A stretch of 64,000 nt of DNA from contig JABYQU010000063.1 of assembly GCA_022264855.1 (NCBI GenBank), positions 62,001 to 126,000 on the forward strand, read 5' to 3'. The position numbers and the translations under genes were made by a program. Below are positions 52,849 to 64,000 of this stretch, piece by piece (the stretch's first letter is position 1; each line of letters opens with the position of its first letter). Under the pieces are notes generated by a model. That model saw nothing but the letters and a program-made list of their open reading frames with translations, did no database searches and was not told where the DNA came from. Origin of the DNA: Lenzites betulinus (lineage: Eukaryota; Basidiomycota; Agaricomycetes; Polyporales; Polyporaceae).

Positions 52849-55800
52849 CTAGCGCCCCTCCCCGCCGCGCACCTCCACAGTCTCCTCGTCCTCCCACGGA
52901 CTAAACTTCGGCTTCCGCAGCGGGAACGACTGGAGCCACGACAGCCCCGGCGGGAGGAGCATCCTCCCCGCCGCGCCCGGCCCCATCGCCTCCTTGTGCG
53001 TGTGCGCGGGCGACGGCGGCACGCTCGGGATGGACGCCACCTCCGAGAGCGTCGGCAGCCGCTCGAGGCTCGCGTTCGCGGAGCCGCCGAACGCGCGCTG
53101 CAGCGCCTCGCGCTCCGCGGGGGACGGCGCGAACGCGCGCATCGACACCGACGCGAACACCGTGTCCGCGTCCGTGCCCGGGGGCGCGCTCAGCGTGGAC
53201 GCGTTGGACGCGGGTGCGTACGGCGCGCTGGGCAGGCTGGGGGCCGCGTAGGTGTTGTCGAATGGCGAGGGCGCGAGCTGTGTCTGAGAGGAGGCGAAGA
53301 GCGAGGGGAAGGACTTCGTGGTGAGTGAGAACGCCTTCGCCTCGGGGTTGAGGCCTTTGCGGTCGCGCGCGGCGGCAGCGTCCTGCTGGGACAGCCACCG
53401 GCGGTGCGCAGACGTCGCCTTCTCCTGGATGTCGAACTCCTGCGGGAGCGACGGCGCCTGCGGGACGTTCGCGATGCCCGCGGGCGGGAGCGACGGGTCC
53501 GAGATCGTGCGGGCCGGCACGCGCGCGTCGACGAGGTCCGCGGTGAGCCGGCGGCGCAGCGGGGGCAGGCGCACCTCGAACGGGTCCTCCTTGTCGACGC
53601 CGTCGAACGTGGGGCACGTGAGCGAGAGCGGCGACGTGGTGTATGCGCCGCGCGCCGCGTTCGGGCTCTCGACGGGCGGCGGGGCGGGGAAGCGCGCGGT
53701 CTTGCGCCAGTCGCGGTCGAGCACTGCGTCGTCCTCGGACTGGAAGGAGCGCGGGAGGCCAACGCTTCCGACGCTCCCAGTGCTACCAGCGCTGTTAAGT
53801 GAGGTGATGAGGCTGGTCGGGATGAGCGAGGTGCTCATCGGTGAGATGCTGCTCGCGGTAGTCGGCACGTCCGGATGGGCGGGGGCGTCGTGCTCGCCGA
53901 CGTCATCGCTGTCGCTGAAGGGCGAGAAACGGGTGGACGTAGAGAGTGTGGATATCGTGCTGGGCAAGTCACCGCCGAATAGCGGGAAGCCACGGGGACG
54001 TATCAGGACCTGGCCGTTGGGGTCAGGCTCGGGGAGAACCCGCTGAATAGGCTCGCGCAGATTCGAGATACTGGTGAGGGACAAGCGCGCAGGACGCGGG
54101 GAGACCGACGGCTCCCGCTTATCGCTGTTATTGGAACCCGAGGAGGTAGATCCCTTGCTCCTCGGGGGCTGGATAGGTTGCGGGAAGGTCTCCTGACGTT
54201 CAGCATAGTCAGAAGTATGATGCGCAAGAAGCTCTTGTGTGAGAGCCTGCTGCTGAGCGGCATCTGGATATGGTCCGGTGGCGGACCAGGAAGGAGGCGA
54301 AAGATCCTCCTCGTTGACCGTCGGCACGACGGTTAACGGGTAGAACGAGCGATCCTGCTTCTTGATCTCCGCTTGTTCCTTCGCCTTGCGCAGACGCTCC
54401 TCCTCCTCAGCTATGCGCTCCTCCAACTCCTTCGCACGCGAGTTGAGCGCGGCAACAACGTCCTCCGCAACTCGGATTTCTTTCTTCTTCCGCTCAAGCT
54501 CCGCCTCTACCTCTCGCTCCTGCGCGTCGCCCTCCCCTACGCATCGCACGATCTCGCTCTCATCCTCCTGTATGCGCGTCTGCAGCGCGCCGATCTCCAC
54601 TCCCAGCTTCTCGATACGGGCCGCGGCATTATTGCGCGCACTTTCAGCAGCACGCAATCGTTTCTCCGTATCACGCTTACTGTTCTCTGCGCGGCGTTTG
54701 GAGTCTTCGAGGGTCTTCGTGCGCGTCTTGATGTCGGTGCGCGTCGCGTCATCTTCGCGTTTGCGTTGACGCTGCTCTTCGAGCTCGGCCTCGATAGCGG
54801 TATGGGACTCTGAGGCGCTGGCGCGGTAGTCATCGAGCTGCGTACGCAGCTCAAGCACTGCAGCTTTGGACTGGGAAATCTGCCGCAGTACCTCCGCGAT
54901 CACGGGAGACGAATCAAAGAGCGAGGTTGACGAGGGCGAATACGCGAGCATTGGCGGCGCACAGGGTCGTGTTGTTTCAGGTGCTGCAGGCGCCGGGGTC
55001 TGTGTAGGAGGCGACGCATGACGTTGAACTTGGTGTCCATTGGCCTTGGGGGGCGTGGAGATGGTGATACGAGGCGCATGCAGGGGGAGGGAGGCAGACT
55101 TCGGAAGAGGAGGGGGCGAGCCATTGCGATGTGCGGCATTATTGGACCTGGCCGTAGACCGCTCGGTCCCCCGAAGCTTTCCGGAGACGTCGGAAGGAAG
55201 GCGCGACGAGGTTGGGAGGGGTAGACCTGGCGCGACAAAATTCGTCTCCTGACCAGACGCAGATGAGACCATGACTCACCATCGTAACTCTCGAGGAGGT
55301 CTAGCGCCTTTACGTCCAATATACCTGATCCAACCTTTTCCGCATCCTTCCTGGTCGCTAGCATGTCGTGCCACCAACTCTGAATGATACCGCCCCTCCA
55401 CCATCGCCCGAACGCACCGACAAACCACGCATCTGAAACAGACGAGACAAGGCTGTCGGCTTGAAGGGCGTGGCCGTGACCGCGAGCATGCGGGCGGCCC
55501 GTCGGGTAGACCGCGGCTATCGTTAGGATGCCAAAGGAGTAAAAGACATGCTTCGGGGTGCGGAGGGAGACCGAAGCACGGCTGACAAAATGGAAGGGTG
55601 AAGTGGGGTCAAATGTGTTGCCAGATTTGCGGGAGCTCGGCAGGGCCCTGCGAGAAAGAGTAAAGTGGACGCCAGAATCGTCAGAAGCAACGCCGTCTTC
55701 TTGTCCGCCTTCGTCAAGCCGACTGAGGTGCTGCTTGAACGATTGCTCGGTGAGATAAGTCCGGAAGGAGGTCTCCGACGGATTCGTGAGATACGCTGTG

Positions 55801-55978
55801 TGTGTGGTTAAGCAGGAGGAAAGAACCGGAAGCGTAATTACGCACCGAGTACCAAAACGATTATGACAAAAACCACAGCGAAAAAGACCGAGCGAAGATC
55901 GACCTGAGAGATGACATGGCCCACAGATAACGAGGGGTGGCCAGAGAGCAGAACAGCGCCCAGACCGCCAAGAGCCAT
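52849..55978 (-). CDS. Membrane-anchored coiled-coil protein of unknown function
   Basis: Exons 55978-55846, 55795-55280, 55226-52849; 1008 aa. A single hydrophobic segment lies near the N-terminus (VFFAVVFVIIVLVLGAYL). A conserved-looking domain follows (AYLTNPSETSFRTYLTEQSF, PKHVFYSFGILTIAAVYPTG, GRWWRGGIIQSWWHDMLA), then a Pro/Ser-rich linker. A coiled coil of about 180 residues comes next (VLELRTQLDDYRASASESHT through ELEERIAEEEERLRKAKEQA). The rest is long disordered Ser/Pro-rich sequence. I do not recognise the family; it looks like a basidiomycete-specific scaffold tethered to a membrane. The intron between exons 2 and 3 (55279-55227) was set by phase; an alternative start in exon 3 at 55272 would lose the anchor and the conserved domain. 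Confidence 0.78.
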
Positions 55979-57999
55979 GGTGAGGATGAGGAGGAGAGGA
56001 TGAGCCCCCTCTGGGGTGGGCGATGGCCTAGTGGCGATGCTGCGCCGGGAGTGATTGTGCGCGTGATGGGTGAGTTTGGTGGTCAGTGTTGCAAGGGGAC
56101 TGCGTGCGCAAGTCCCCGGTGCAGCAGCGGCAGGATGGCGGTGGATGGGAGGAGGAAAGAGAGGAAAGAGCAGAAAATGCGAGTCCGTCCCCGCCCAAAA
56201 CGGCCATCTTGGGCGCCTAGTGCTGCAGATCAGATGACGCCGGCAGGCGCCGGCCCCTCCGGCTTTCTCCTCCGTCTGATTGCTCTCCCGCTCCGTCTCT
56301 CTGCCGCACTCGTCTCGCACGACGTCCACCGACGATATCCTGCAGCTGCGATGCGCGCGAGGATCTCAATCGACCTGCGAGGTGGCCAGATACCGGGCTG
56401 CAGGACGCTGCGGAGACACCGATACCCTGCAGCCACGATGCTGCTTCCATATCGCTCAGCTGAGTACAACTCCGCCCACCTGCACCGCTTCCCGATACTC
56501 TTCTTGTTCCCGTGCCCAGATAAAGCACGACCATACCTTTGCTGGTTTCCACCTCCACCCCCGCATGGCGCTCGACGTTCGCACAAGACCCTCACCTGGT
56601 CCCCCTCCGTCCGAAGCCCGTCGGCTTTCACGCTCCCCGGCGATCTGCGTCTTCTCGCCGGATCCTCGGGCCATGCGAGATGAGAGATCGGCTCGGCGGG
56701 CATGATGCCATCGGTCGCGACGCAGACATGCTGCTGCCGGCTGCATCATGAACAATCTAGGAGTAGTCACTCAATGCGCTTCAGTCGTAATTGTCCGCGA
56801 CTGAAGTGCTGAAGCCTGAAGTGCACCACGGCGAGGGAGAAATATCGCAAGCGATCGATTCCATCCTTTTGCCTGTGGCTCCTCACTCGCATGAGCTTAC
56901 ATGCGCCGACCGCATCGAAGCCTCGACGGGTGCGTGTGTCTGATGACGCACTCATCAGAAGATGCACATCCACCTCATCCTGGTAAGAAGCACGGCTCAT
57001 TTCATCTCACCTGCCTCGAGGCCAAACTGACTCCATTCGCAGAAAATGTACATGTTGGCGGTGCCTGCCCGTGTTATCTGTACGTTCGCATGCTCGCGCT
57101 CAGTGCTCACACGTGACGCTTGCTGTGGAATGCTGCACAATCAGGCCGTTAGCTGATGCACGCTGTTGCTCTTAGTCTATGGACATGATATTTCTCATGT
57201 GCATAGTGTCGTAACTCAGTACGGATATCATGATCCGGAGAGCAAGTTTAAAGCAAAAATCCGCTTGCAAGTACTCAACAACTCGCACACATCCAACCAT
57301 GCAGCATCGCCGCCAGTTCTCGTGTGGCCCCGAAGCGTCAGTGGCCGAAGGTCGTGCGACATCTGGTATGCGTCTCAGTCGATGGCGCGCAAGATAATAA
57401 TCTTGATTGACCTCCGCGATGTAGGCCCATATGGACAGTAGCCCGACCATCGCACACCGGGGAATTGCGAACTTAGCACGTATGGACCCCACAGCCAGGT
57501 GCGGGGCCACTCACATGTCCAATCCGCCATAGTCGCAGTGCGAACTCCCCCACTAGTGCTCACTGCAAACCTCCGATATCCTGCAATGACTGTGCCTGCA
57601 AGGTCACTTGGATTTCAATATTGAGGCAGCTCTTCCTGCGCGCCGCCGCCCGTCTCGGAGCTGTAGAGGAGAACGCGTCTGGCCGCGTGGCTCCGAATAC
57701 ACGCAAGGTTTACGCGTACGCCGATGCCTAAGCAGCACTTTCCTAGTGCGCTTACCTCTAGACACCGAGACATGCTTCTAATGGTCGGTTTCAGGACATC
57801 TATCTGCTTATATGCGTGGTACAGCTCGAGCACAACGCAGCACTTCAGCTGTTCGTTGTCGAGATGCAGTGATCATCATGGCGTACTTCTGAAAGTCGAG
57901 CGTACCAACTGTCATCTATCAGACGAGGCGTTTCCGAGAACCCCCAAATAAACCCAGAGATAGATAGACAAGAAACACTAAGTATAAACAGCAGACGTT
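55979..57999. other. Intergenic 2-kb region
   Basis: Contains the promoter of the coiled-coil gene and the 3' flank of the sedolisin gene. ORFs between 55937 and 56770 on both strands are mutually overlapping and lack motifs. A short imperfect repeat of ATACCCTGCAGC-like sequence recurs near 56334-56440. I see no gene. Confidence 0.5.
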
Positions 58000-60030
58000 T
58001 CACGAAAGCTTAAGCGCGCTCAACAGCTTGTTGAAGTCCGGCGTGCCAAGCCCAGTGACCTACGACCGCAAATGTCAGAACGTCTGGTCTGTGTCGACGT
58101 CGCGCAAGGACGAAGAGACTCACCGGATCCCAGCCGCTCGCAGCAGGGAACCCGCTGGTGCCGCACCCGGGGTTACTCCCCGCCGTGATATCGTTCAACG
58201 CGCCCGCGCCCGTCGAGTACAAGAACGGGTTCAAGAAGCCCATCGTCGACTCGCCCGCGGCGATCAGGCGGTCGTTCAGCAGCGCGACGACGCTCGCGAA
58301 CAACGGCGTGCTCGCGCTCGTCCCCGACACCGGGGTCACCGTCCCGTTGATCGTGACCTGGTACCCGACGCCCGCGGCGGAGACGTCGGGGTACGCGCGC
58401 CCGGTTTTGTTGAACAGGCCCGCGTTCGTCTGGCCGAGGGTGGTGAGGTACGAGGCGACGGCGGTGGACTGGTATTGGGGCATCGGGAAGAAGTTCGAGA
58501 AGCCGCCCGAGGAGAGGTCCGCGGCGGTTTCGGGCGCGGTGCCTTGGGTCGCGCCGACAACGGTCACGCTAAGAAGTATTAGCTACGAGGATCGCATAGA
58601 CGGCGGAAGGAATACACTCACAATGGGCACCCGGAGGGGAACGTGGGCCTGAAGACGGTGCAAGTCCCGCCTTCGCCGTCATCGACGCCGCTGTCTCCGG
58701 ACGAGAACAAGATCGACGTGCCCCGTGCGCCGAGCTGCGCATATGCGTTGCAGAGGTTCCTACGAGAATGTGAGCCATGTTCTCGGACGTATCACAAGTG
58801 TGAAACGTACGTCGCAAGGTTCTGGTCAACCAGCGCTTCAGGGAAACCGAAGCTGGTCGTCAACACCGTGGGTGCAGTGTCTTGCGCGATGAGCGAGTTG
58901 ACAAGGTCGAGGAAGCCCGTCAGATCGCCGCCATTGTCAGCGCCGACGGAGAAGAACGTCGTCGGGACGTTGGTCGCGATACCCACTGTATACTGGGTAT
59001 CCAGGCTCTGCGACCGAACATCAGGCTGCTGCACCCCAGTCGTTTGACAGATACAAGATACGTACCCCTTCGACGCTCGCCTGGGACTCGTCATTGATGC
59101 CACCATCGAGAGTCTGGAGGGCGAACTGAGTACCGCTCGCCATGTCCGGGCGGAACTGCCCCAGGAAGCTTTTCAGGTCCGTCGTGCTCGCGAATGACTC
59201 CACAAAGCTGCTGACGGCCAAGGTATTCGATGGCTGCGTCGCGGGCGTCGTAGGGATGTTGTACAGCGCCTGCAGGCACGCCGGCGTCATCGCACTGTCG
59301 CACGAAGCATCGACTGCGCGCGCCGCGTGCGTCGAGGCGTTGCGGTGGGTGGACGCGATATGGATGTTTGCATATGACTTCTTCGCCTGCACAGGGAATC
59401 TGCCTCGATGTTCAGCGCCTCATAACGTATGATCAGGTGAAGGGCACATACGTCGTGGCAGGATAGATGAACTCGATGTGCGGCTTGACGCTAGCAGGGA
59501 CTGAATACGCGAGTGTGCGGATGGCGCTGATCCCCAGGTCCGTGTGCTCGAAAGTGGAGAAGTCTGCGTCGAGCATCGCGTTTGCTTTGGCCACGGGCAC
59601 TTCGATGTTCAACCATTGCGTGGTCGCGCCTGGCGTCGTCGTGACATTATTGCGATCCAGCCACGCCGTCACCGCAGCCAGACTTTCCGCGCTCGGAGCC
59701 GTGTACTTTTCCACCTGTGACGCCGCGTCAGAAAAGCGCACGCGCAAACATCATAACTCGTTTACGCACCTCAGCCTTGGACAGGAAGTTGCGATAGTTC
59801 GCACTTCCCGGGGTGCTGACATCATACAGCTTATCGACCAGACCATCGACGTTGCTCTGCTTGAGCGCGACGCGTAATTGCAGAACCGTGTCCGGGTGTG
59901 GCGCCCCGCTCGTCGTGTACCCCGCAGGCGCAGCCGACCGTGCGTCGTGAACGTGAAGAGGCTCGCGGGCCAAAGGAGCGCCTAGCGCGACCGTAAAGAA
60001 CGAGAAAGCAAGCAGGCCGGCTGCAACCAT
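58000..60030 (-). CDS. Secreted S53 sedolisin (tripeptidyl-peptidase/grifolisin type)
   Basis: Exons 60030-59770, 59714-59452, 59399-59066, 59007-58811, 58759-58622, 58568-58124, 58059-58000; 565 aa. A signal peptide ([19 protein letters not shown]) is followed by a pro-domain ([27 protein letters not shown]). The catalytic domain includes [36 protein letters not shown] (Glu/Asp region), [11 protein letters not shown] (oxyanion Asp) and the nucleophile serine in [19 protein letters not shown]. The calcium-site end [11 protein letters not shown]...[13 protein letters not shown] is complete. It should be an acid-active extracellular or vacuolar peptidase. The third intron acceptor was chosen to give VEG-SLDTQYT, as in relatives. 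A TATAAAG lies on the coding strand at 60159-60153, about 125 nt before the ATG. Confidence 0.93.
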
Positions 60031-61168
60031 CCTGGGTCAGCGAAGCAAAGAGGGAAGAACGAACGGAGAAGGAAAGGAAAGGAGAATCGTGAAGAGCGTT
60101 CGTCCTGGGGAGCGGAATGGCCACAAGAGACCACCGAACGGGCCCACGCCCGCTTTATACTTGTCGCCGGCATATCATCCGTCGGGCAGGGGAGGAACGC
60201 TGGGTGATGTGATGCCGCTGCCAGCATCGCAATGCCTGATCCACGGCGGGCGGACGTTCACTACAAGCAAGCTTCTCAGGGCGACGATTGGTCGTACGCC
60301 GGCTGATAGTGGACAGTATCACGCCTTTGGCGAGGAATGAAGCCGGCCTTACATGTGCGGGGCGGCTGCCTACACGTAGGCCAGCCATGTCCTTAAACAG
60401 TGTTACGCTCGCCGGTGAGGCTCTGCAGAGAGGGATGGGATCTGTCTGAGCATGATGGGATCTGAGTGATGCCGAGGCTTTTTACTTACAACTGACTTAC
60501 TTCTCAGTGTCGCATCTCTACGCTACCGTATAGATGTGTGGGTCTTTCGTGGCCTAATATTCGAGTGAGTGTGGGCATCCAAGTCGGAGGAACGTCGTCC
60601 AACGTCGTTCAGTCTCAAGGATAGAAGCGCCCATCGTCAACGGACAAACGCGGGAAACACAGCCACATAGCCGAGCGTGTACCGTACGGCTCCGCTCACT
60701 TTCTTCCCACCACATGTACTTACCCGATTGTACCGTCGTTAGATCCCAACTCGACATCTGTACTTCGGTCTCCCATGGGCTGTCAGACGTCAGGCCCTCG
60801 TGTGGATAGGCACTGAGGTAATTGCACCCAGACTACACTCACTACGACCCGCTAACACTAGGGTCCAGGCAGAAAATATGAACTGGACGGTGATCTGGTA
60901 GTTTAAGTCGCCGGGCAATCTCGTATAGGTATACCCCCCTTCAAATTTGTCTTGTTGTCATCAACGATGTGGCTGGTATGCTTTCTATTTCTACCACGGC
61001 GTTCACCGTTACTCAACGCCAGAAACACCGGGATGCTCTGCAAGCTCCGTGTCGTCATCGGCTAGCCAACGGTCGTCGGTGGCTAGGTTTCAGACACGAA
61101 TCGTTTGTGTGGCGCGATATAACAAGCGTTACGCATAATTCGTTGATTCTAGGTTGCTTGTGGCGCAT
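60031..61168. promoter_or_regulatory. Intergenic region with sedolisin promoter
   Basis: A TATAAAG on the minus strand (60159-60153) is the likely core promoter of the sedolisin gene. The remaining ~1 kb up to 61168 has no supportable gene. Confidence 0.5.
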
Positions 61169-61653
61169 TTAGTAGGTCGCAGCTGTAGGTCCAACCCCGG
61201 CACCGGTTCCGGCACCCAAACCACCTCCGCCCATCCCGGCCCCGGTCCCAGGACCTACTCCCGCTCCAGTTCCCGTGCCCAACCCCCTTCTCCGTCGTCC
61301 GAACCCAAAGCCTCTTCGACCACTAGACATGCCCGTGCCCGGCCCCGCCGCTGCGGTTGCCCCGCCCGCTGTCGCGCCGGCCCCAACAGGTGTGCAACAC
61401 CCGCAGCACAATACGTCCAGGATGCAGTACAGCACCTGGCGGTCGCACGCATCAGTTCCCAGTACGTCACTTCTTGCAACGATGTTATCTTGCAACGTAC
61501 CGCAGCGATGGCGCCGAATACTGCTTCAATCACGGCTACGATAGCCCCGATGACAGCGGTCACTGCGCCCACTACTAGCGAGATGATGATGCCCTGGAAA
61601 CAAATGGTCAACGCGAGCCGTGCTACGTGCAGCGAGGTGAGTCGACGCACCAT
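61169..61653 (-). CDS. Small hydrophobic protein with Cys cluster and Gly-rich tail
   Basis: Exons 61653-61651, 61593-61501, 61435-61169; 120 aa. Exon 1 contributes only the ATG; the 57-nt intron after it has GTGCGT, TTGAC and CCAG signals. The N-termin half is one long hydrophobic segment (IIISLVVGAVTAVIGAIVAV...), followed by VLYCILDVLCCGCC and a Gly/Thr/Ala/Arg-rich tail (RRRRGLGTGTGAGVGPGTGA). Small Agaricomycete proteins with this plan (hydrophobic helix, CC-rich motif, low-complexity tail) are common and uncharacterised. It may be membrane-associated, perhaps lipidated at the cysteines, which is inference. Unspliced reading of intron 1 would also stay open and add 19 residues. Confidence 0.72.
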
Positions 61654-62332
61654 TATACTGGAATGTCGTAAATGAGAACGGTGATTATGAAGGTACTTTG
61701 AGGATTGTTGGAGATAAACCATCGCGCTCACTCCCCGGTGGTATCATCTTCTAAACCTCTTATCATATCACTATATCATCTTCGGGTGCTCTCAGTCTTC
61801 TGAGCATCGTCCGTGGGTACATGCCCCACTTCGAGAAGTGGGATCAACGACGTCAGAACAGATTCAGACTTGCGACATCGCGCAGAACATCCACCGAAGT
61901 GTGCCCTGCACCAGATGGCACAAACCATCCATAGAGGAGCTCGTCAACAGTGGAGCTCTTATCTGTGTCGGAGTGCGTGTGCGCGCTGACATACGGTAGT
62001 AGTTCCTAAGAATATCCTCGAGCCACTTCGCTGTGGCGCGCACCTCGCCTCCCGCTGCTCGAGCTAAGGCTCGAGCGCAGACAATCGTGGTGAGGCTCGA
62101 AATAGTCGTGGATCAAGAGGGGCGCATCTATTGACAACGGGGAATGACATCACGGCGAGGAATACAATGAACCTAAGGAATGATCTCGTAGCAGGGCGTA
62201 AAGGGGAGACGGCGTGAGTGTGGTTTACTGTGCATAGCTGACTTGTCCGAAGGAGGGAGACGATTATGAGAGGAGAGAGTTGAGAGCCTAGGGTAACGTG
62301 ATAGAAGAGAAACCGAATCCGAGTCCATGTCT
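61654..62332. other. Intergenic region
   Basis: 680 bp between two minus-strand genes: 5' flank of the small hydrophobic protein and 3' flank of the F-box-like gene. The ORF at 62064-62771 overlaps the F-box-like exon in another frame and is not real. I see nothing else. Confidence 0.5.
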
Positions 62333-63618
62333 TCAATCGTCCTTGACGTACGGCACATCCAGGTCGATGACCGGCGCGTTCCGCATCTCGACGTTCCTCA
62401 CGAACTTCCTCAGCCCGCCAAAGTAGTGCTCGAAGATCGGCCTCCCGTCCTCGACGAACGTCTGGCTGCGGTTGTACATACCCTCGTCCTTCACCCCCTC
62501 GTGGAAGAACTTGACGGTGGAGAGCCCCCAGCGCCCTTTCTCCGCGAGCCGCTCCATCAAGCCCTGCCAGAAACGGCTGCCCAGGCTCCGGGGGTCGGGG
62601 CTGAGCGCCATGCTGAACGAGATCTCCTGGAGCGGACCGGCCACCGCGCTGTCCAGCAGCCCGTACACCCACTCGTTCTGCTCGTGTGCATGGTTGCGCA
62701 TGCCGAGCGCCAGCGTGCGCAGTTTGGGCGCGTGCATCAGATTCATGGTCTCCGCGAATTCTGCAAGCCACACGTCAGCCTGAGCACGGGTACGTTGCGC
62801 ACCGCCAGAGGCGCAGTATCACTCTGGCACTCACCAGATTTATTGATCGTGCTCGGCACCATGAAGGCGGGGCAGAAGCTAAGCTCTTCGAGCCGCTTAC
62901 CGTTGGTCGCGATGAACAGTCCGGCCTGGATGATCGCGGGCTCGGAGATCATGGACAGGTCCATGCGCGTCGGTAGACATCCGCGCGCAGTTAGCCACCG
63001 CAGGAACCAGACGGTGTCGGGACAGCAAGCCTGGATGGCGAGTGCCTTGATCCGCTCTGCACGGTCGAGGTACCTTTTGGTACGGTACACCCGTGCCTCC
63101 TCGAAACCGAGTGAGACGTTGTGCAACCGCAGGTACGAGAGGTTGGGCAGGCCGCCGAGCAAGAAGGCCTCCACGTCGTCCCTGGTCGGCAGGAAGCAGT
63201 CGACGAGCTCGAGCTGGGTGACCCGCTCTAGTTCACACAGAGCGTTCTTTACGTCGGCAGTGACCTTGGCCCCCCAGTTCCGCACATAGAGGGAGGAAAG
63301 GTTGGGAAAGAGGGATGGGAGGCGGATGATGACGTCCTTCAACCAGGTGTCTTTACGGTTGTCACGCTCGCTCCTATGGCCGATGAGCCTGATTCCCGTG
63401 ACAGACTTCCTTGCCTCCGGATTGCCCAAGGTCTGCAGGAAGTGTTCCAAGCTGCGGGTGCTGGTGATATCGGGCCACCTCCGGAGGAGCCGGCTGGCCT
63501 CGTCCGACCAGTTCTTGCACACGACAGCGCAGGACTGCCGGTCAGACTGGCCGAGCTGTGAGAAGACAGCGCCGTGAATCTCGGGGGCGATGTGCTGGGC
63601 CACGGGATGGGTGGGCAT
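62333..63618 (-). CDS. F-box-like/LRR-like protein
   Basis: Exons 63618-62835 and 62760-62333; 403 aa. The N-terminal HIAPEIHGAVFSQLGQSDRQ, continuing SCAVVCKNWSDEASRLLRRW, fits the F-box consensus of basidiomycete proteins. The remainder has irregular leucine-rich repeats (LPSLFPNLSSLYVRNW, RVTQLELVDCFLP, LPNLSYLRLHNVSL, KLRTLALGMRNHA). Such proteins are typically substrate adaptors for SCF ubiquitin ligases, and Agaricomycetes carry hundreds of them; the substrate is unknown. The ATG at 63618 is the first in the frame; the upstream open codons begin with TTG. Confidence 0.85.
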
Positions 63619-64000
63619 GGTGTGCAATGACGTATAGGCCTAAAATGTCCGCTGTGAGCGGTAAGTATGTGGCGAGGGGTGAACTACTCACAAGCGTGGT
63701 GCTGTACACTTGAACTGTTGGAAGAGCGGGAGTGGGGAATTACTGTGGTCGAGTAGCGGGCTGCTGGTGTGCTGCTTGCTGGAGAGAGACACACACCCGA
63801 GCCCTTTTATGTGTATCCCGCCGCCACCACAGGACGTCAAAGCGTCCAGTAGCAAAGCCACCCGGAATGACAGGCATGGAGGGCAAGAGACAGACACAAA
63901 GCGTCCAGCAGGGTGCACTAGCGGGAGGGGAGGGCCGACAGGGTCATAGCGGGTGCTTCGCCGCCGCTTCATCATGCCCAGTGTCCAAGCCCGTCGAAGC
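63619..64000. promoter_or_regulatory. Upstream region of the F-box-like gene
   Basis: 380 bp to the window edge. A CATAAAAGG on the minus strand near 63812-63804 is a weak TATA-like candidate about 190 nt before the ATG. The ORF 63688-63975 (-) has no family signal. Confidence 0.45.

Overview
This window is nuclear DNA of a filamentous basidiomycete, most likely an Agaricomycete (mushroom or wood-decay fungus). The evidence is GC-rich DNA, genes cut by many 48-65 nt GT-AG introns, secreted polysaccharide- and protein-degrading enzymes, a protein architecture known from Agaricomycetes (long helical protein with a C-terminal ZZ-like finger), and a Tad-like LINE. All exon models below were built by hand: I required splice consensus, continuous reading phase and family motifs across each junction. 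The summed lengths are divisible by three for every complete model.

Layout. 1-392 (-): N-terminal part of a secreted GH16 glucanase, sharing a divergent promoter with a secreted pepsin-like aspartic protease (939-2897 +). 3068-4074 (-): 3-hydroxyacyl-CoA dehydratase (PHS1) with a GC-AG first intron. 4483-5529 (-): polyglutamine bZIP factor of Yap type. 6862-8825 (+): first Psr1/NIF-type phosphatase. 11655-17302 (+): LIM-LIM-C1-RhoGAP protein. 18204-19075 (-): orphan acidic-tailed protein, flanked by two copies of a ~350 bp duplication of the 3' end of the next gene. 19613-21639 (-): BTB/POZ protein. 21751-21830 (+): intron-containing tRNA-Gln(CUG). 22352-24023 (+): GH18 chitinase with three micro-exons. 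24269-26779 (-): HMMR-like coiled-coil protein. 27187-31589 (-): one 14-exon, 1221-residue helical/ZZ-finger protein that looks like several small ORFs until spliced. 33874-35739 (-): seven-helix membrane protein. 36314-37421 (-): KTI12.

The centre-right is occupied by a full-length 10.6 kb LINE (37877-48457). A perfect 14-bp target-site duplication and a 15-nt poly(A) tail bound it. It carries an intact 1616-codon endonuclease/RT/RNase H ORF2, a disrupted ORF1 and an extra upstream ORF. It lies between KTI12 and a second Psr1-type phosphatase (48857-50872 +), which has the same six-exon structure as the first one 42 kb away.

The right arm holds a membrane-anchored coiled-coil protein (52849-55978 -), a secreted S53 sedolisin/tripeptidyl peptidase (58000-60030 -), a small hydrophobic Cys/Gly-rich protein whose first coding exon is only ATG (61169-61653 -), and an F-box-like protein (62333-63618 -). 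Four secreted hydrolases (GH16, A1 protease, GH18, S53) fit a saprotrophic lifestyle. The remaining genes are housekeeping, signalling or lineage-specific. No rRNA gene, CRISPR array or DNA transposon was recognised.
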